Shown here one piece after another: positions 10,005 through 17,799 of a stretch of 64,000 bases of DNA (positions are counted from its first letter, which is position 1; each line of letters starts with the position of its first letter). A model generated the notes under the pieces. The model searched no databases. It worked only from the letters and a program-made list of their open reading frames with translations, and was not told the DNA's origin. This stretch comes from Acidipila sp. EB88 (GTDB lineage: Bacteria; Acidobacteriota; Terriglobia; Terriglobales; Acidobacteriaceae): assembly GCF_003858395.1 (NCBI RefSeq), contig NZ_QWEV01000005.1, positions 3,720,001 through 3,784,000 of the forward strand, given 5' to 3'. The position numbers were made by a program, and so were the translations under genes.

Positions 10005-11134
10005 TTGGACTCCTGGAAGGTGGCTGTGCCGTGGCCTGGCGCGGGTCGCTTGTTGCGCCCATGTTCGACGCGCAAACGCTGCGTGGACTCCCGCACCACC
10101 AGCTCCGGATGCGATTTGAGCAGGGTGGCCTTGCGTGCGGAGGGGCTCGCGGTGCTGTTGAGGCATTGCAGCATCTGCGTGGCGGCCTGTACGCCCATGG
10201 CATGCAAGGGCTGCCGGATGGTGGTAATAGCGGGCGTTGACACTTCCGCTGGGAGCACGTCGTCGAAGCCCATGACGGAGCAGTCGAGGGGCACGCGCAG
10301 CCCGGCTTCGCTGAGTCCGCGGATCACGCCGAGCGCAGTGAGGTCGTCAAAGGCCAGCACTGCGCTGAAAGGCCGATCGCGTGCGAGCAGCTGCTTGACC
10401 ATGCGGCAGGCATCATGGAAGCCCGACAGCGCGTCGGCCAGCCCGGGCAGTTGCAACACGAGTTCCGGATCGAGCGCGGCGCGGCTCCTGGCGGTCACTT
10501 TCTGAATGCCTGCCCAGCGTGGCGCGCTGTCGCTCATCTCCTGCGGTCCGCGGATCACGGCGATGTGGCGGTGGCCGAGGGAGCGGAGGTGATGCATGGC
10601 GAGCGCCCCGCCGGCCTCGTTGTCGACCAGGATGGACGGGATGCCGCGCGCAGTCAGATCGCGCCCGATGATGATGATCGGGACCTTGTTCTTGCGGATG
10701 TCGGCAAGCAGGTCGGTCTCTTCGAACACCCAGCTGGCGATGACGATCAGCCCTTCCACGCGGCGCTCGAGCAGCAGCGTGAGGTAGTGATCGAAGAGTT
10801 TGCGCTGGGTCTGCGCGTCCATTACGAGCGGTAGGTAGTCTGCCGACTGCAAGCCGGCCTGGATGCCGCGCATGATGGGGATGCAGTAGGGGTCGGAAAG
10901 GTCGAAGGCCAGCACGCCGATGGTCTGCGTGCTGCGCCGGCGCAGCGAGCGCGCGTGGGCGTCGGGGTGGTAGCCCAGCGTCTGCGCCATGGTGCGGATC
11001 TGTTCGCGGGTTTTGGCGGAGACTCTGCGGGCCAGTGGCGCGTCGCTGAGCACGATCGACACGGTGGACACGGAGAAGCCGCTCGCCTGCGCTACATCGA
11101 GCAGCGTGACGTGTCCGGATTTTCTTTGCGGCAT
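10001..11134 (-). CDS. LacI-family transcriptional repressor
   Basis: A 377-residue sugar-responsive repressor. The start at 11134 is preceded by CGGAG six bases upstream and places the LacI helix-turn-helix at the N-terminus, VTLLDVAQASGFSVSTVSIV, as is normal. A longer frame from 11254 would overlap the divergent -35 box. The hinge (YHPDAHARSLRRRSTQTIGV) and a periplasmic-binding-protein-like effector domain follow (SDPYCIPIMRGIQAGL, VMGFDDV, ITTIRQPLHAMG). Its stop TGA overlaps the TTG start of the GH2 gene. A perfect CG-centred palindrome of the kind bound by LacI proteins lies in the divergent promoter region at 11300-11315. Autoregulation plus control of the Oar receptor and the GH2-GH3 operon in response to a sugar from the same glycan is inferred. 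Confidence 0.93.
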   Translation of the reverse strand: MPQRKSGHVTLLDVAQASGFSVSTVSIVLSDAPLARRVSAKTREQIRTMAQTLGYHPDAHARSLRRRSTQTIGVLAFDLSDPYCIPIMRGIQAGLQSADYLPLVMDAQTQRKLFDHYLTLLLERRVEGLIVIASWVFEETDLLADIRKNKVPIIIIGRDLTARGIPSILVDNEAGGALAMHHLRSLGHRHIAVIRGPQEMSDSAPRWAGIQKVTARSRAALDPELVLQLPGLADALSGFHDACRMVKQLLARDRPFSAVLAFDDLTALGVIRGLSEAGLRVPLDCSVMGFDDVLPAEVSTPAITTIRQPLHAMGVQAATQMLQCLNSTASPSARKATLLKSHPELVVRESTQRLRVEHGRNKRPAPGHGTATFQESN

Positions 11135-11247
11135 TGCGTCTCCGTTTTGCTGCTGGTGATGCGTGCTGATTTTAAGCGTTGCGCCGCAGCCCAGAACGGA
11201 ATGCGAAGGCTGCTTCTGTGCCGAAGCGGGCTCGCTCAGTTTTCTCC

Positions 11248-11276
11248 TTGACATGCAGAAAGGCGGGCCCTAAATT
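11248..11276 (+). promoter_or_regulatory. Sigma-70-type promoter for the Oar receptor
   Basis: TTGACA at 11248-11253, a 17-base spacer, then TAAATT at 11271-11276. This is a near-consensus housekeeping promoter pointing at the receptor gene 73 bases downstream. The predicted transcript start, near 11283, lies just ahead of the palindrome at 11300-11315. Confidence 0.7.
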
Positions 11277-11299
11277 CATCCGAAATACATATAACGCTT

Positions 11300-11315
11300 A
11301 TTCAAACGTTTGAAT
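11300..11315. promoter_or_regulatory. Probable LacI-type operator, perfect 16-bp palindrome
   Basis: ATTCAAACGTTTGAAT is its own reverse complement and has the central CG step typical of LacI-family sites. It lies between the repressor gene and the divergent receptor, about 24 bases after the -10 box, where a bound repressor would block early elongation or initiation. Binding by the adjacent repressor is inferred from position and symmetry. Confidence 0.75.
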
Positions 11316-11349
11316 CAAGTGAATTCTGAGGCGTAACGGAGAGACGGAT

Positions 11350-14300
11350 ATGCGACCGAGAAAGCCAGGCACGTTCACTTCCTTGCATCTCCTCTGCTTC
11401 AGCAGCGTCCTGTGCTGCTCGGCCACCATGCTTGCGCAGGCAGGCCGCGGGGCCCTGAGCGGGACGGTCCTAGACCCCAGCGGCGCCATCGTGCCGGGGG
11501 CAACCGTGGTCGCGACCGACGTCGCGAAGGGCACAAAGCTTTCCACGATTACTACCGCGGCAGGCGTGTACTCGTTTGTTTCGGTGCCGTCCGGCTCGTA
11601 CGACCTCGCCATCAGCCATGAAGGTTTCGACACCGCGGTCGAAAAGGGAATCAGCATCACGGTGGACGCGGCCAGCAAGGTCGACGTGACGATGCAACTG
11701 GGCAATCTGAACCAGACCGTTACTGTGGACGAGTCGGCTTCGATGGTGGGAGCGAGCAACTCGATTGTGGGCCAGTTGATTTCATCGGCTGCGATTGACC
11801 GCGTGCCGCTGGTGACGCGCAACGTGTACCAACTGGTGCAGCTCAGCGCGGGTGTTGCGCCGGCCAATGGCACGCCAAACTCTTCGGAGAACCCGGGCAT
11901 CAACAACGCGCGTTCGCTGATCGATGTGTCGTCGTACACCATCAACGGGTCGCTGCAGGGCAGCGTGTATTACATGCTCGACGGCAGCCCGATCGGCGTC
12001 GCGGAAAACAACGCGGCGACGATCCTGCCGGCTTTCCAGGTGCCGGAGGACGGGGTGGAGGAGTTTCGCGTGGAGACGCAGAACACGCCCGCGACGTACG
12101 CGAGCGGCGGCGGCGGGGTGATCAGCCTGGTGAGCAAGTCGGGCACCAACAAATTCCATGGCGACGCGTTCGGCTACTTCAGACCCAACGCCCTGGCGGC
12201 CAATGACTACTTCTTCAAGCAGTCCAACCCGGGCGAGGCGCCGCTTGATTTCCATCGCTACCAGGAGGGCGGTGCGATTGGCGGCCCCATCATCAAGGAC
12301 AAGCTGTTCTTTTTTGGCGACTACGAAGCAACGCAGCAGACGCAGCTTGAGAACGGCTACTACACGGTGCCGACCGACGCGGAGCGCGCAGGTGACTTTT
12401 CGGCGGACAGCTTTACGGTGTACAACCCGCTGGTGCCGGACAATGCTGACGGCACGCGGCAGGCGTTTGCGGGCAATGTCATTCCGCAGCAGAATCTGAA
12501 CCCAATCGCGCTGCAGTTCGCGAACAAGTACCCCGAGCCCAACCTGCCCGGCAATGGCGACACGTATCACACGGATAACTACAACGGTACGGGACTCGAT
12601 CCGCTGCACCAGCAGAAGTTCGACATACGCATTGACTATGTGCCGTCGGAGAAGAACCGCATCTTCGGACGGTTTTCGTTCGGGCGCCTGGTGTTCGGCA
12701 ATGCGGACCTGTACGGAAGCAGCAACGAGTACGACCCGAACTACTACCTGAACACGACCAACTCCCGCAACGTGCTGTTCGGCTACGACCGCACGCTGAG
12801 CCCGACCTCGGAGCTGCAGCTGCGCTACTCGTTTACGCGGCACTACGAAGACCAGACGGGCGACCCGCGCCAGAACAACTTCGATATCACGTCGCTGGGC
12901 TTTCCGCAGTCGCTTGCCGACCAGGTGGTGTTCAAGCAGATTCCTACGATCACGCTGGGGATACGGCGCCGATCGGCGGCACCGGCAACGAAGACACGTT
13001 TATTTTCGCCAGCGAGAACAGTGATGTAAGCGCGACCTATACCAAGGTGTTTGGCAAGCATGAGCTGAGCGCGGGGTTCGAGTACCAGAAGAAGTTTATG
13101 AACATTGGCCAGCCGCCTGCGCCGGCCGGTGCGTACAGCTTCGACAACACGGCGACGAGTTCCACCACATTCGCGGGGGATGGCAGCGACTTTGCTTCGT
13201 TCCTGCTGGGCATGGGTTCGACGCCGGGCGGTGAGTCGGGCAACTTTACCAAGGATGTGTTCGCGGCGGAAGCCAGCCCGTACTATGCGCCGTTTGTGCA
13301 GGACAACTACCACGTGACGCCCAAGCTGACGCTGAACCTTGGACTGCGCTGGGATATCTTTGGCGGCCGCACCGAGCGCCACAACCGCCTGGAGTACTTC
13401 GACCCCACCGCGGCGTACAACGTGGGTGGCGTGTCGCTGGTGGGAGGCGAGCGGTTTGCAGGCGATGGGGCGCGAAGCCCGTTTACCACCAACCTGAAGG
13501 ATTTCGCGCCGCGCGTGAGCTTCTCGTGGCAGCCGAAGACCAGCCTGGTGGTGCGCGGCGGGGGCGGGATCTACTATGGCCCGAGCACCGACATGGTGGC
13601 CAACCCGGGACTGAACGATGATGGCTTCGGCTCCTCCACGACCTGGAATGCAACGCAGTACAACGCCGATGGCAACACGGTGCTGCTGAACTCGCTGAGC
13701 AACCCGTTTCCGAACGGGGTGGTGCAGCCGACGGGCAGTACGCTGGGTCTCGCGACCAACATCGGGTCTGGCCTGAACACGGTGCTGCACTCGCCGCGCA
13801 CGATCACGACGTATAACTTCAACTTCGGCATCGAGCAGCAGCTCGGCCGGAACACCGTCTTCAACATCGGCTACGTGGGCAGCCGCGGGCTCTTTCTGCC
13901 GTTCGGCACCGTCGGTCTCTCGCTGAACCAGCTTCCGCTGCAGACCATTGCGCAGTACGGAGACCGGCTGTGCGTGACGGGCGACGGCAACTGCGAGATG
14001 GTGCCGAATCCGCTGGCTTCTATCCTGCCGGCGACCAACCCGTTTGCGGGCGCGGCGACGGTGCCGCTGTGGTTTACGCTGGAGCCGTTTCCGCAATTCA
14101 ACGACGGCGGCTTTAATGATGGGGTGAGTGTCAACAACCTGCCGATTGCCGACTCGGAGTACAGCTCGCTCCAGACCAAGATCGAACGGCGGATGAGCAA
14201 TGGCTTCTCGATGCTTGCGACCTTTACCTGGGGCAAGCTGATGACCGACGACAACCAGCCACCGCTCAGTTTTGTGGGCTACCACTCTGGCTCGCCGCAG

Positions 14301-14906
14301 GACTGGCGGAACCTGGAACTGGAACACTCGGTGAGCGCGCAGGATGTGAAGTTACAGTTCAACGTGCAGGCATCGTACGATCTCCCGATCGGCAAGGGAC
14401 GCGCGCTCAACCTTGCAGGCGTTGGCAATCAACTGCTCGGGGGCTGGACGCTGAACGGCATCGCCTACCTGAGCGACGGCGTTCCCATCGCTTCGCCGGT
14501 GGGTACGGGCAGCCCTTACTTCAACCAGCGGGTGGACCTGAGCTGCGACCCATCGACACACGCACCGCATACGGCGAACCAGTGGTTTGATTACAGCTGC
14601 TTCTCGCAGCCTGCCAGTCCGCTGCTGCCCGGTACCGCGCCCTCGTTCCTGTCGAGCGTGCGCACCGATGGCGCGCACCAGCTGGATACTTCGATCTACA
14701 AGGCCTTTGCATTGGGCAGCGATCGAAGCGTGCGGATCGAGGTCGCTTCATACAACGTCACGAACTCCGTGCAGTTCGGGTATCCCAATGTGTTTTGGAA
14801 CCCGCAGGCGCAGCAGGATCCTACCGTGATGGCGGGGTTCGGGCGTATTTTGAGTGCGGCCAACACACCCAGGCAGTTCCAGTTCGGTGCGCGGTTCAGC
14901 TTCTAG
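11350..14906 (+). CDS. Oar-type TonB-dependent receptor, frame-shifted by one base
   Basis: Outer-membrane receptor for uptake of oligosaccharides or other large nutrients. The first frame (11350 to about 12960) begins with a signal peptide ending near MLAQA, then a carboxypeptidase-regulatory-like domain (ALSGTVLDPSGAIVPGATVV) and a plug domain (SYTINGSLQGSVYYMLDG). It leaves frame after TITLG. The second frame picks up as DTAPIGGTGNEDTFIF and continues through the barrel (FKDFAPRVSFSW-type strands, NFNFGIEQQLGRNTVFNIGY) to the C-terminal QFQFGARFSF with terminal Phe. Adding one G to the GGGG run at 12957-12960 restores a protein of about 1185 residues. GGAG lies about eight bases before the ATG. 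Control by the adjacent LacI repressor is likely. Confidence 0.88.
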
Positions 14907-14960
14907 GGGCGTGTGTGCCGGGCACCGGAGGAGAAAGGCGCGGGACGGCCCAAGCAAAGG

Positions 14961-15614
14961 TCAGACGTAGCGTGTACCCGGGACCGCCGCTTTTGCGCCG
15001 TTGCTTCCCTGGTCGATGAGGGCGAGGAAAGTCGTGTAGGCCCTGGCTGCATCCTGCCCTGTGTTGAAGGTCCGATGCGCCTCCACGAAGGCCACGGCCC
15101 ATGCAGCGACAAGGAGTGAGGCAGCCAGGCTCGCATCGGGATCCGGTCGCTTTCTGCCGGTGGCCTTCGCGAGTGCGGCTGCCACCAGGTCGGAGAACTC
15201 GTCGCGGATGGCGCGGGCTCGAGCCATCAGGGCTTCGCTGGCCTGGACCGTTTGCACAAAACGGTCGGTGCCCGCTTCGCAAAACAGAACGTATGGCCGC
15301 CGTTCGGCAACTGCCCGGTGCGCGAACAGGCGCAATGCTTCGATGGGGGCGATGCCGAGATCCCGGCATTCCAGCGCAGCCAGCACATCCTGACGCCCGA
15401 GCTCATCGAGATCGAAGAGCATGTCCTCTTTGCGGGCGAAGTGGTTGAACACAGTCATGCGGGAGACGCCGGACGCATGGGCGATCTGGTCTACCGTGAC
15501 CGCATCAAATCCGCGCTCCATGAACAAACCCGTTGCCGCATCCGAGATCCTTTGCCGCGTGGCGAGGCGCTTCTGCGTACGGCGATCCGGGGAGTTTTCG
15601 TGCGAACTGGCCAT
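14961..15614 (-). CDS. TetR-family transcriptional repressor
   Basis: A 217-residue regulator with the N-terminal TetR helix-turn-helix at residues about 16-62: RQRISDAATGLFMERGFDAV, then VDQIAHASGVSRMTVFNHFA. The C-terminal ligand domain is unassigned. It is divergent from an FAD monooxygenase. The 52 bases between the two start codons contain two tandem near-palindromes that are the obvious operator. The ATG lies only about ten bases from that operator with no Shine-Dalgarno sequence, so the mRNA may be leaderless or nearly so. By analogy with TetR-flavoenzyme pairs it would be released by a small aromatic or antibiotic-like compound that the monooxygenase attacks; the ligand cannot be read from sequence. 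Confidence 0.9.
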   Translation of the reverse strand: MASSHENSPDRRTQKRLATRQRISDAATGLFMERGFDAVTVDQIAHASGVSRMTVFNHFARKEDMLFDLDELGRQDVLAALECRDLGIAPIEALRLFAHRAVAERRPYVLFCEAGTDRFVQTVQASEALMARARAIRDEFSDLVAAALAKATGRKRPDPDASLAASLLVAAWAVAFVEAHRTFNTGQDAARAYTTFLALIDQGSNGAKAAVPGTRYV

Positions 15615-15623
15615 TGCTCATGT

Positions 15624-15651
15624 TATACCGGGTATAGTTATACTGGGTATA
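15624..15651. promoter_or_regulatory. Tandem TetR operator
   Basis: Two 13-bp near-palindromes, TATACCGGGTATA (15624-15636) and TATACTGGGTATA (15639-15651), repeat with a 15-base period between the divergent tetR and monooxygenase genes. The TATA arms also supply possible -10 elements for both directions, so bound repressor would cover both promoters. Confidence 0.75.
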
Positions 15652-15666
15652 GCCAAGAGGATAGCG

Positions 15667-16809
15667 ATGAATAACGCATCGGCACTTTACGTCCTGAACC
15701 GACCAACCGTGCTGATTGCAGGCGCCAGTTTCGCCGGGCTTGTCTCGGCATGGTGGATGAGGCGCCTCGGCTACGCCGTTACGGTAGTAGAAGTGGCGCC
15801 GGGGGTGCGGAAGGGCGGGACGCCCGTAGATATTCGCGAAGATGTCGTGGAGGTGATGCGGCGCATGGGCCTGCTGGACCACATCGTGGCAAGCAGTCTG
15901 CCTCCCAGGGCTACTGAGTTCCTGGATGCGAGTGGAGAGCCGGTCGTGCGCAGACCCGCGCGGGCGGTCGGGGAAGATCAAGGGGAAGCGGGCTGGGAGA
16001 TCGAGAGAGACACGCTGCTCGACCTGCTCTTCGACCGGGTGAGGGATGATGTGGAGTTCGTGTTTGGCGACAGCGTCGCCGGCGTGGAGGAGTGCGCGGA
16101 CGAGGTGGGCGTTGTCTTTGCGAGTGGAACGCGCCGTGGTTTTTCGCTGCTGCTGGGGTGCGATGGGACGCACTCGGCCGTGCGCAGGCTGTGCTTCGGC
16201 GAGGAGCACTTGTTCTCACTGTTTCTGCAGAACTACTTTTCCCTCACAATCGTGCACAAGCTGCTGATCCCGGAAAACACTTCGGAGATGTTCAACGTCG
16301 CGGGCAGGACCGTGATGCTGAACGCGTACAACGGCAAGACCGACATAGCGTTTTGTTTCTTTTCCGCGGAGGAGATCGGCTATGACCGGCGGGACCGCGC
16401 GCAGCAGAAACAGATGATCCTGGAGCGGTTCAGAGGGCAGGGCTGGAGAGTGCCCGAGTTGCTGGACGAGATGGGACGCGGGGATGACTTTTACTTCGAC
16501 AAGCTGTGCCAGATTCGCATGCCGCAGTGGAGCAGGGGCCGCGTGGCGCTGGTGGGCGATGCGGGATACTGCCCGTCGCCTGCCGCGGGTATGGGCGGAT
16601 CGATGGCGATTCTTGGTGCGGCTGCCTTTGCCGATGCGCTCGCGAGATATCGTGGCGACCTCGATGGTGCCTTTGCGGAGTATGACCGGAGCCTGCGGCC
16701 GGTGGTGAACGAGATACAAAGTGCCGCGATCGAGTTCGGGCTGAAGATCTTTGCGCCTGTATCGGAGGAGGCGATTCGGCAGAGGAACGCGCTGCTGCGG
16801 GCCGGGTGA
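15667..16809 (+). CDS. FAD-dependent monooxygenase (PHBH-fold, TetX-like group)
   Basis: A 380-residue cytoplasmic flavoprotein hydroxylase. The start at 15667 follows AAGAGG by six bases and puts the dinucleotide-binding motif at the N-terminus: VLIAGASFAGLVSAWWMRRLG (GxSxxG variant), then the Glu of VTVVEVAPG that binds the FAD ribose. The second FAD motif is ALVGDAGYCPSPAAGMGGSM at about residue 295, and LLGCDGTHSAVR is the conserved DG region. The family uses NAD(P)H and oxygen to hydroxylate aromatic or polyketide substrates. It is divergently paired with a TetR repressor across a tandem operator, so it is probably induced by its substrate. A drug-inactivation or aromatic-catabolic role is possible; the sequence does not choose between them. 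Confidence 0.88.
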   Translation: MNNASALYVLNRPTVLIAGASFAGLVSAWWMRRLGYAVTVVEVAPGVRKGGTPVDIREDVVEVMRRMGLLDHIVASSLPPRATEFLDASGEPVVRRPARAVGEDQGEAGWEIERDTLLDLLFDRVRDDVEFVFGDSVAGVEECADEVGVVFASGTRRGFSLLLGCDGTHSAVRRLCFGEEHLFSLFLQNYFSLTIVHKLLIPENTSEMFNVAGRTVMLNAYNGKTDIAFCFFSAEEIGYDRRDRAQQKQMILERFRGQGWRVPELLDEMGRGDDFYFDKLCQIRMPQWSRGRVALVGDAGYCPSPAAGMGGSMAILGAAAFADALARYRGDLDGAFAEYDRSLRPVVNEIQSAAIEFGLKIFAPVSEEAIRQRNALLRAG

Positions 16810-16941
16810 GGGGTGGTTCAATCGGCGCCGAGACGGGTCAATACCTGTCGGAGTGTCAAACGGGCATGCGGGTGAAAACACAGCTGCCCTTTTCGACTGT
16901 ATGCCGAAAGTCGTGCTACGGAGTGCTTCGAGATTGGAGGA

Positions 16942-17799
16942 TCAGTAGGTGACGGTTGCCGTGACCGTGTCGGTGTAGGTGCCGGGGGTGACCAGGTGTC
17001 CGGCCGGGATCAGACCGTAGCCTGTGAGGGATTGCGCCGTGCCGGTGCCGATGCCGGCTACTGTGTCGGTGCCGACGGTGTTGCCCCAGTTGATCGAGTG
17101 CGCGGAGTTCTGAAAGACCTGGTAGGGCAGCGTCGCTCCGTTCAGTGTCATTAGGCGCGTCGACACGGTCGCGCCACTGCCGGCGCCGGCGTCGAGGCCC
17201 ACGTTGTAGGTGGTGGTGCTGGTGCAGGTTACGGAAAGGGTCGCGGTCGCCGTGGTGAGGCTGCCGCTGTAGTTGCTGAAAGCCAGGGGCCCGGCCGAGA
17301 GTGTGCACATGGCGACCACGGTGGCGGTGACCGCGATTGTGACGGAGACGGGGCTGGTGCCGCCCGATACGGTGAGCGTCACCGTGTCGGTATAGGTGCC
17401 GGGCGCCACATACTGCCCGGCAGAAGCCAAGGGATACACGTAGCTTGTCTGGGTGCTGCCGGTAGCGGTGGTGTTTTCCGTGTCGGTGCCGGGGGTGTTG
17501 CCCCAGTTCGTGGTGTGTGCTGAGTCCTGGAAGAGCCCGTAGTTGATGGTGGCGCCGGCACTGCTCTTCATCTTGCGCACCGCAGTGGTCGCCCCGGTGG
17601 TGGTCCCGGCGTTGATGGAGCCCGTAATGGCCGTGCCCGCGGTACAGCTTACCGAGACGGCGGAACCGCCCGTGGTTGTGGCAGCGCTGGTGTAGTTGCC
17701 GAAGTTTACGGGTTGCGCCGTGAGGTTGCTGCATGTGCCCGCGGCCATGGCATGCCGGGCACCGAGAAGCGCGCACAGGACAACGATCAGGCGGCGCAT
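16942..17799 (-). CDS. Two-domain spore-coat-U (SCPU) protein, likely pilus tip subunit
   Basis: A 285-residue exported protein with signal peptide MRRLIVVLCALLGARHAMA and two SCPU domains (residues about 21-150 and 155-285). Each ends in the same pattern: NWGNTPGTDT with APGTYTDTVTLTV in the first, NWGNTVGTDT with TPGTYTDTVTATVTY in the second. Cysteines near the start of each domain can form the disulfide typical of the fold. The ATG overlaps the usher stop as TGATG, so it is the last gene of the chaperone-usher operon. A terminal two-domain SCPU subunit corresponds to the tip adhesin (CsuE-like position) of archaic chaperone-usher pili. The adhesin role is inferred from domain count and gene order. 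Confidence 0.85.
   Translation of the reverse strand: MRRLIVVLCALLGARHAMAAGTCSNLTAQPVNFGNYTSAATTTGGSAVSVSCTAGTAITGSINAGTTTGATTAVRKMKSSAGATINYGLFQDSAHTTNWGNTPGTDTENTTATGSTQTSYVYPLASAGQYVAPGTYTDTVTLTVSGGTSPVSVTIAVTATVVAMCTLSAGPLAFSNYSGSLTTATATLSVTCTSTTTYNVGLDAGAGSGATVSTRLMTLNGATLPYQVFQNSAHSINWGNTVGTDTVAGIGTGTAQSLTGYGLIPAGHLVTPGTYTDTVTATVTY

Noticed and set aside
7176..10505. Plus-strand open frame of about 1100 codons
   Set aside because: It lies exactly opposite the GH2 and lacI genes. Its translation is Val/Gly/Ala/Arg-rich without domains, as expected for the complement of GC-rich coding sequence.
12843..14327. Minus-strand open frame of about 490 codons
   Set aside because: Opposite the barrel part of the Oar receptor. 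It is Arg/His/Val-rich and shows no domain.
14917..14927. GTGCCGGGCAC palindrome between the Oar and tetR stops, considered as a terminator
   Set aside because: The arms leave only a one-base loop and no T-run follows, so it cannot fold as an intrinsic terminator.
15421..15666. Upstream extension of the FAD monooxygenase
   Set aside because: It runs through the tetR gene and its operator. ATG 15667 with AAGAGG gives the normal flavoprotein start.
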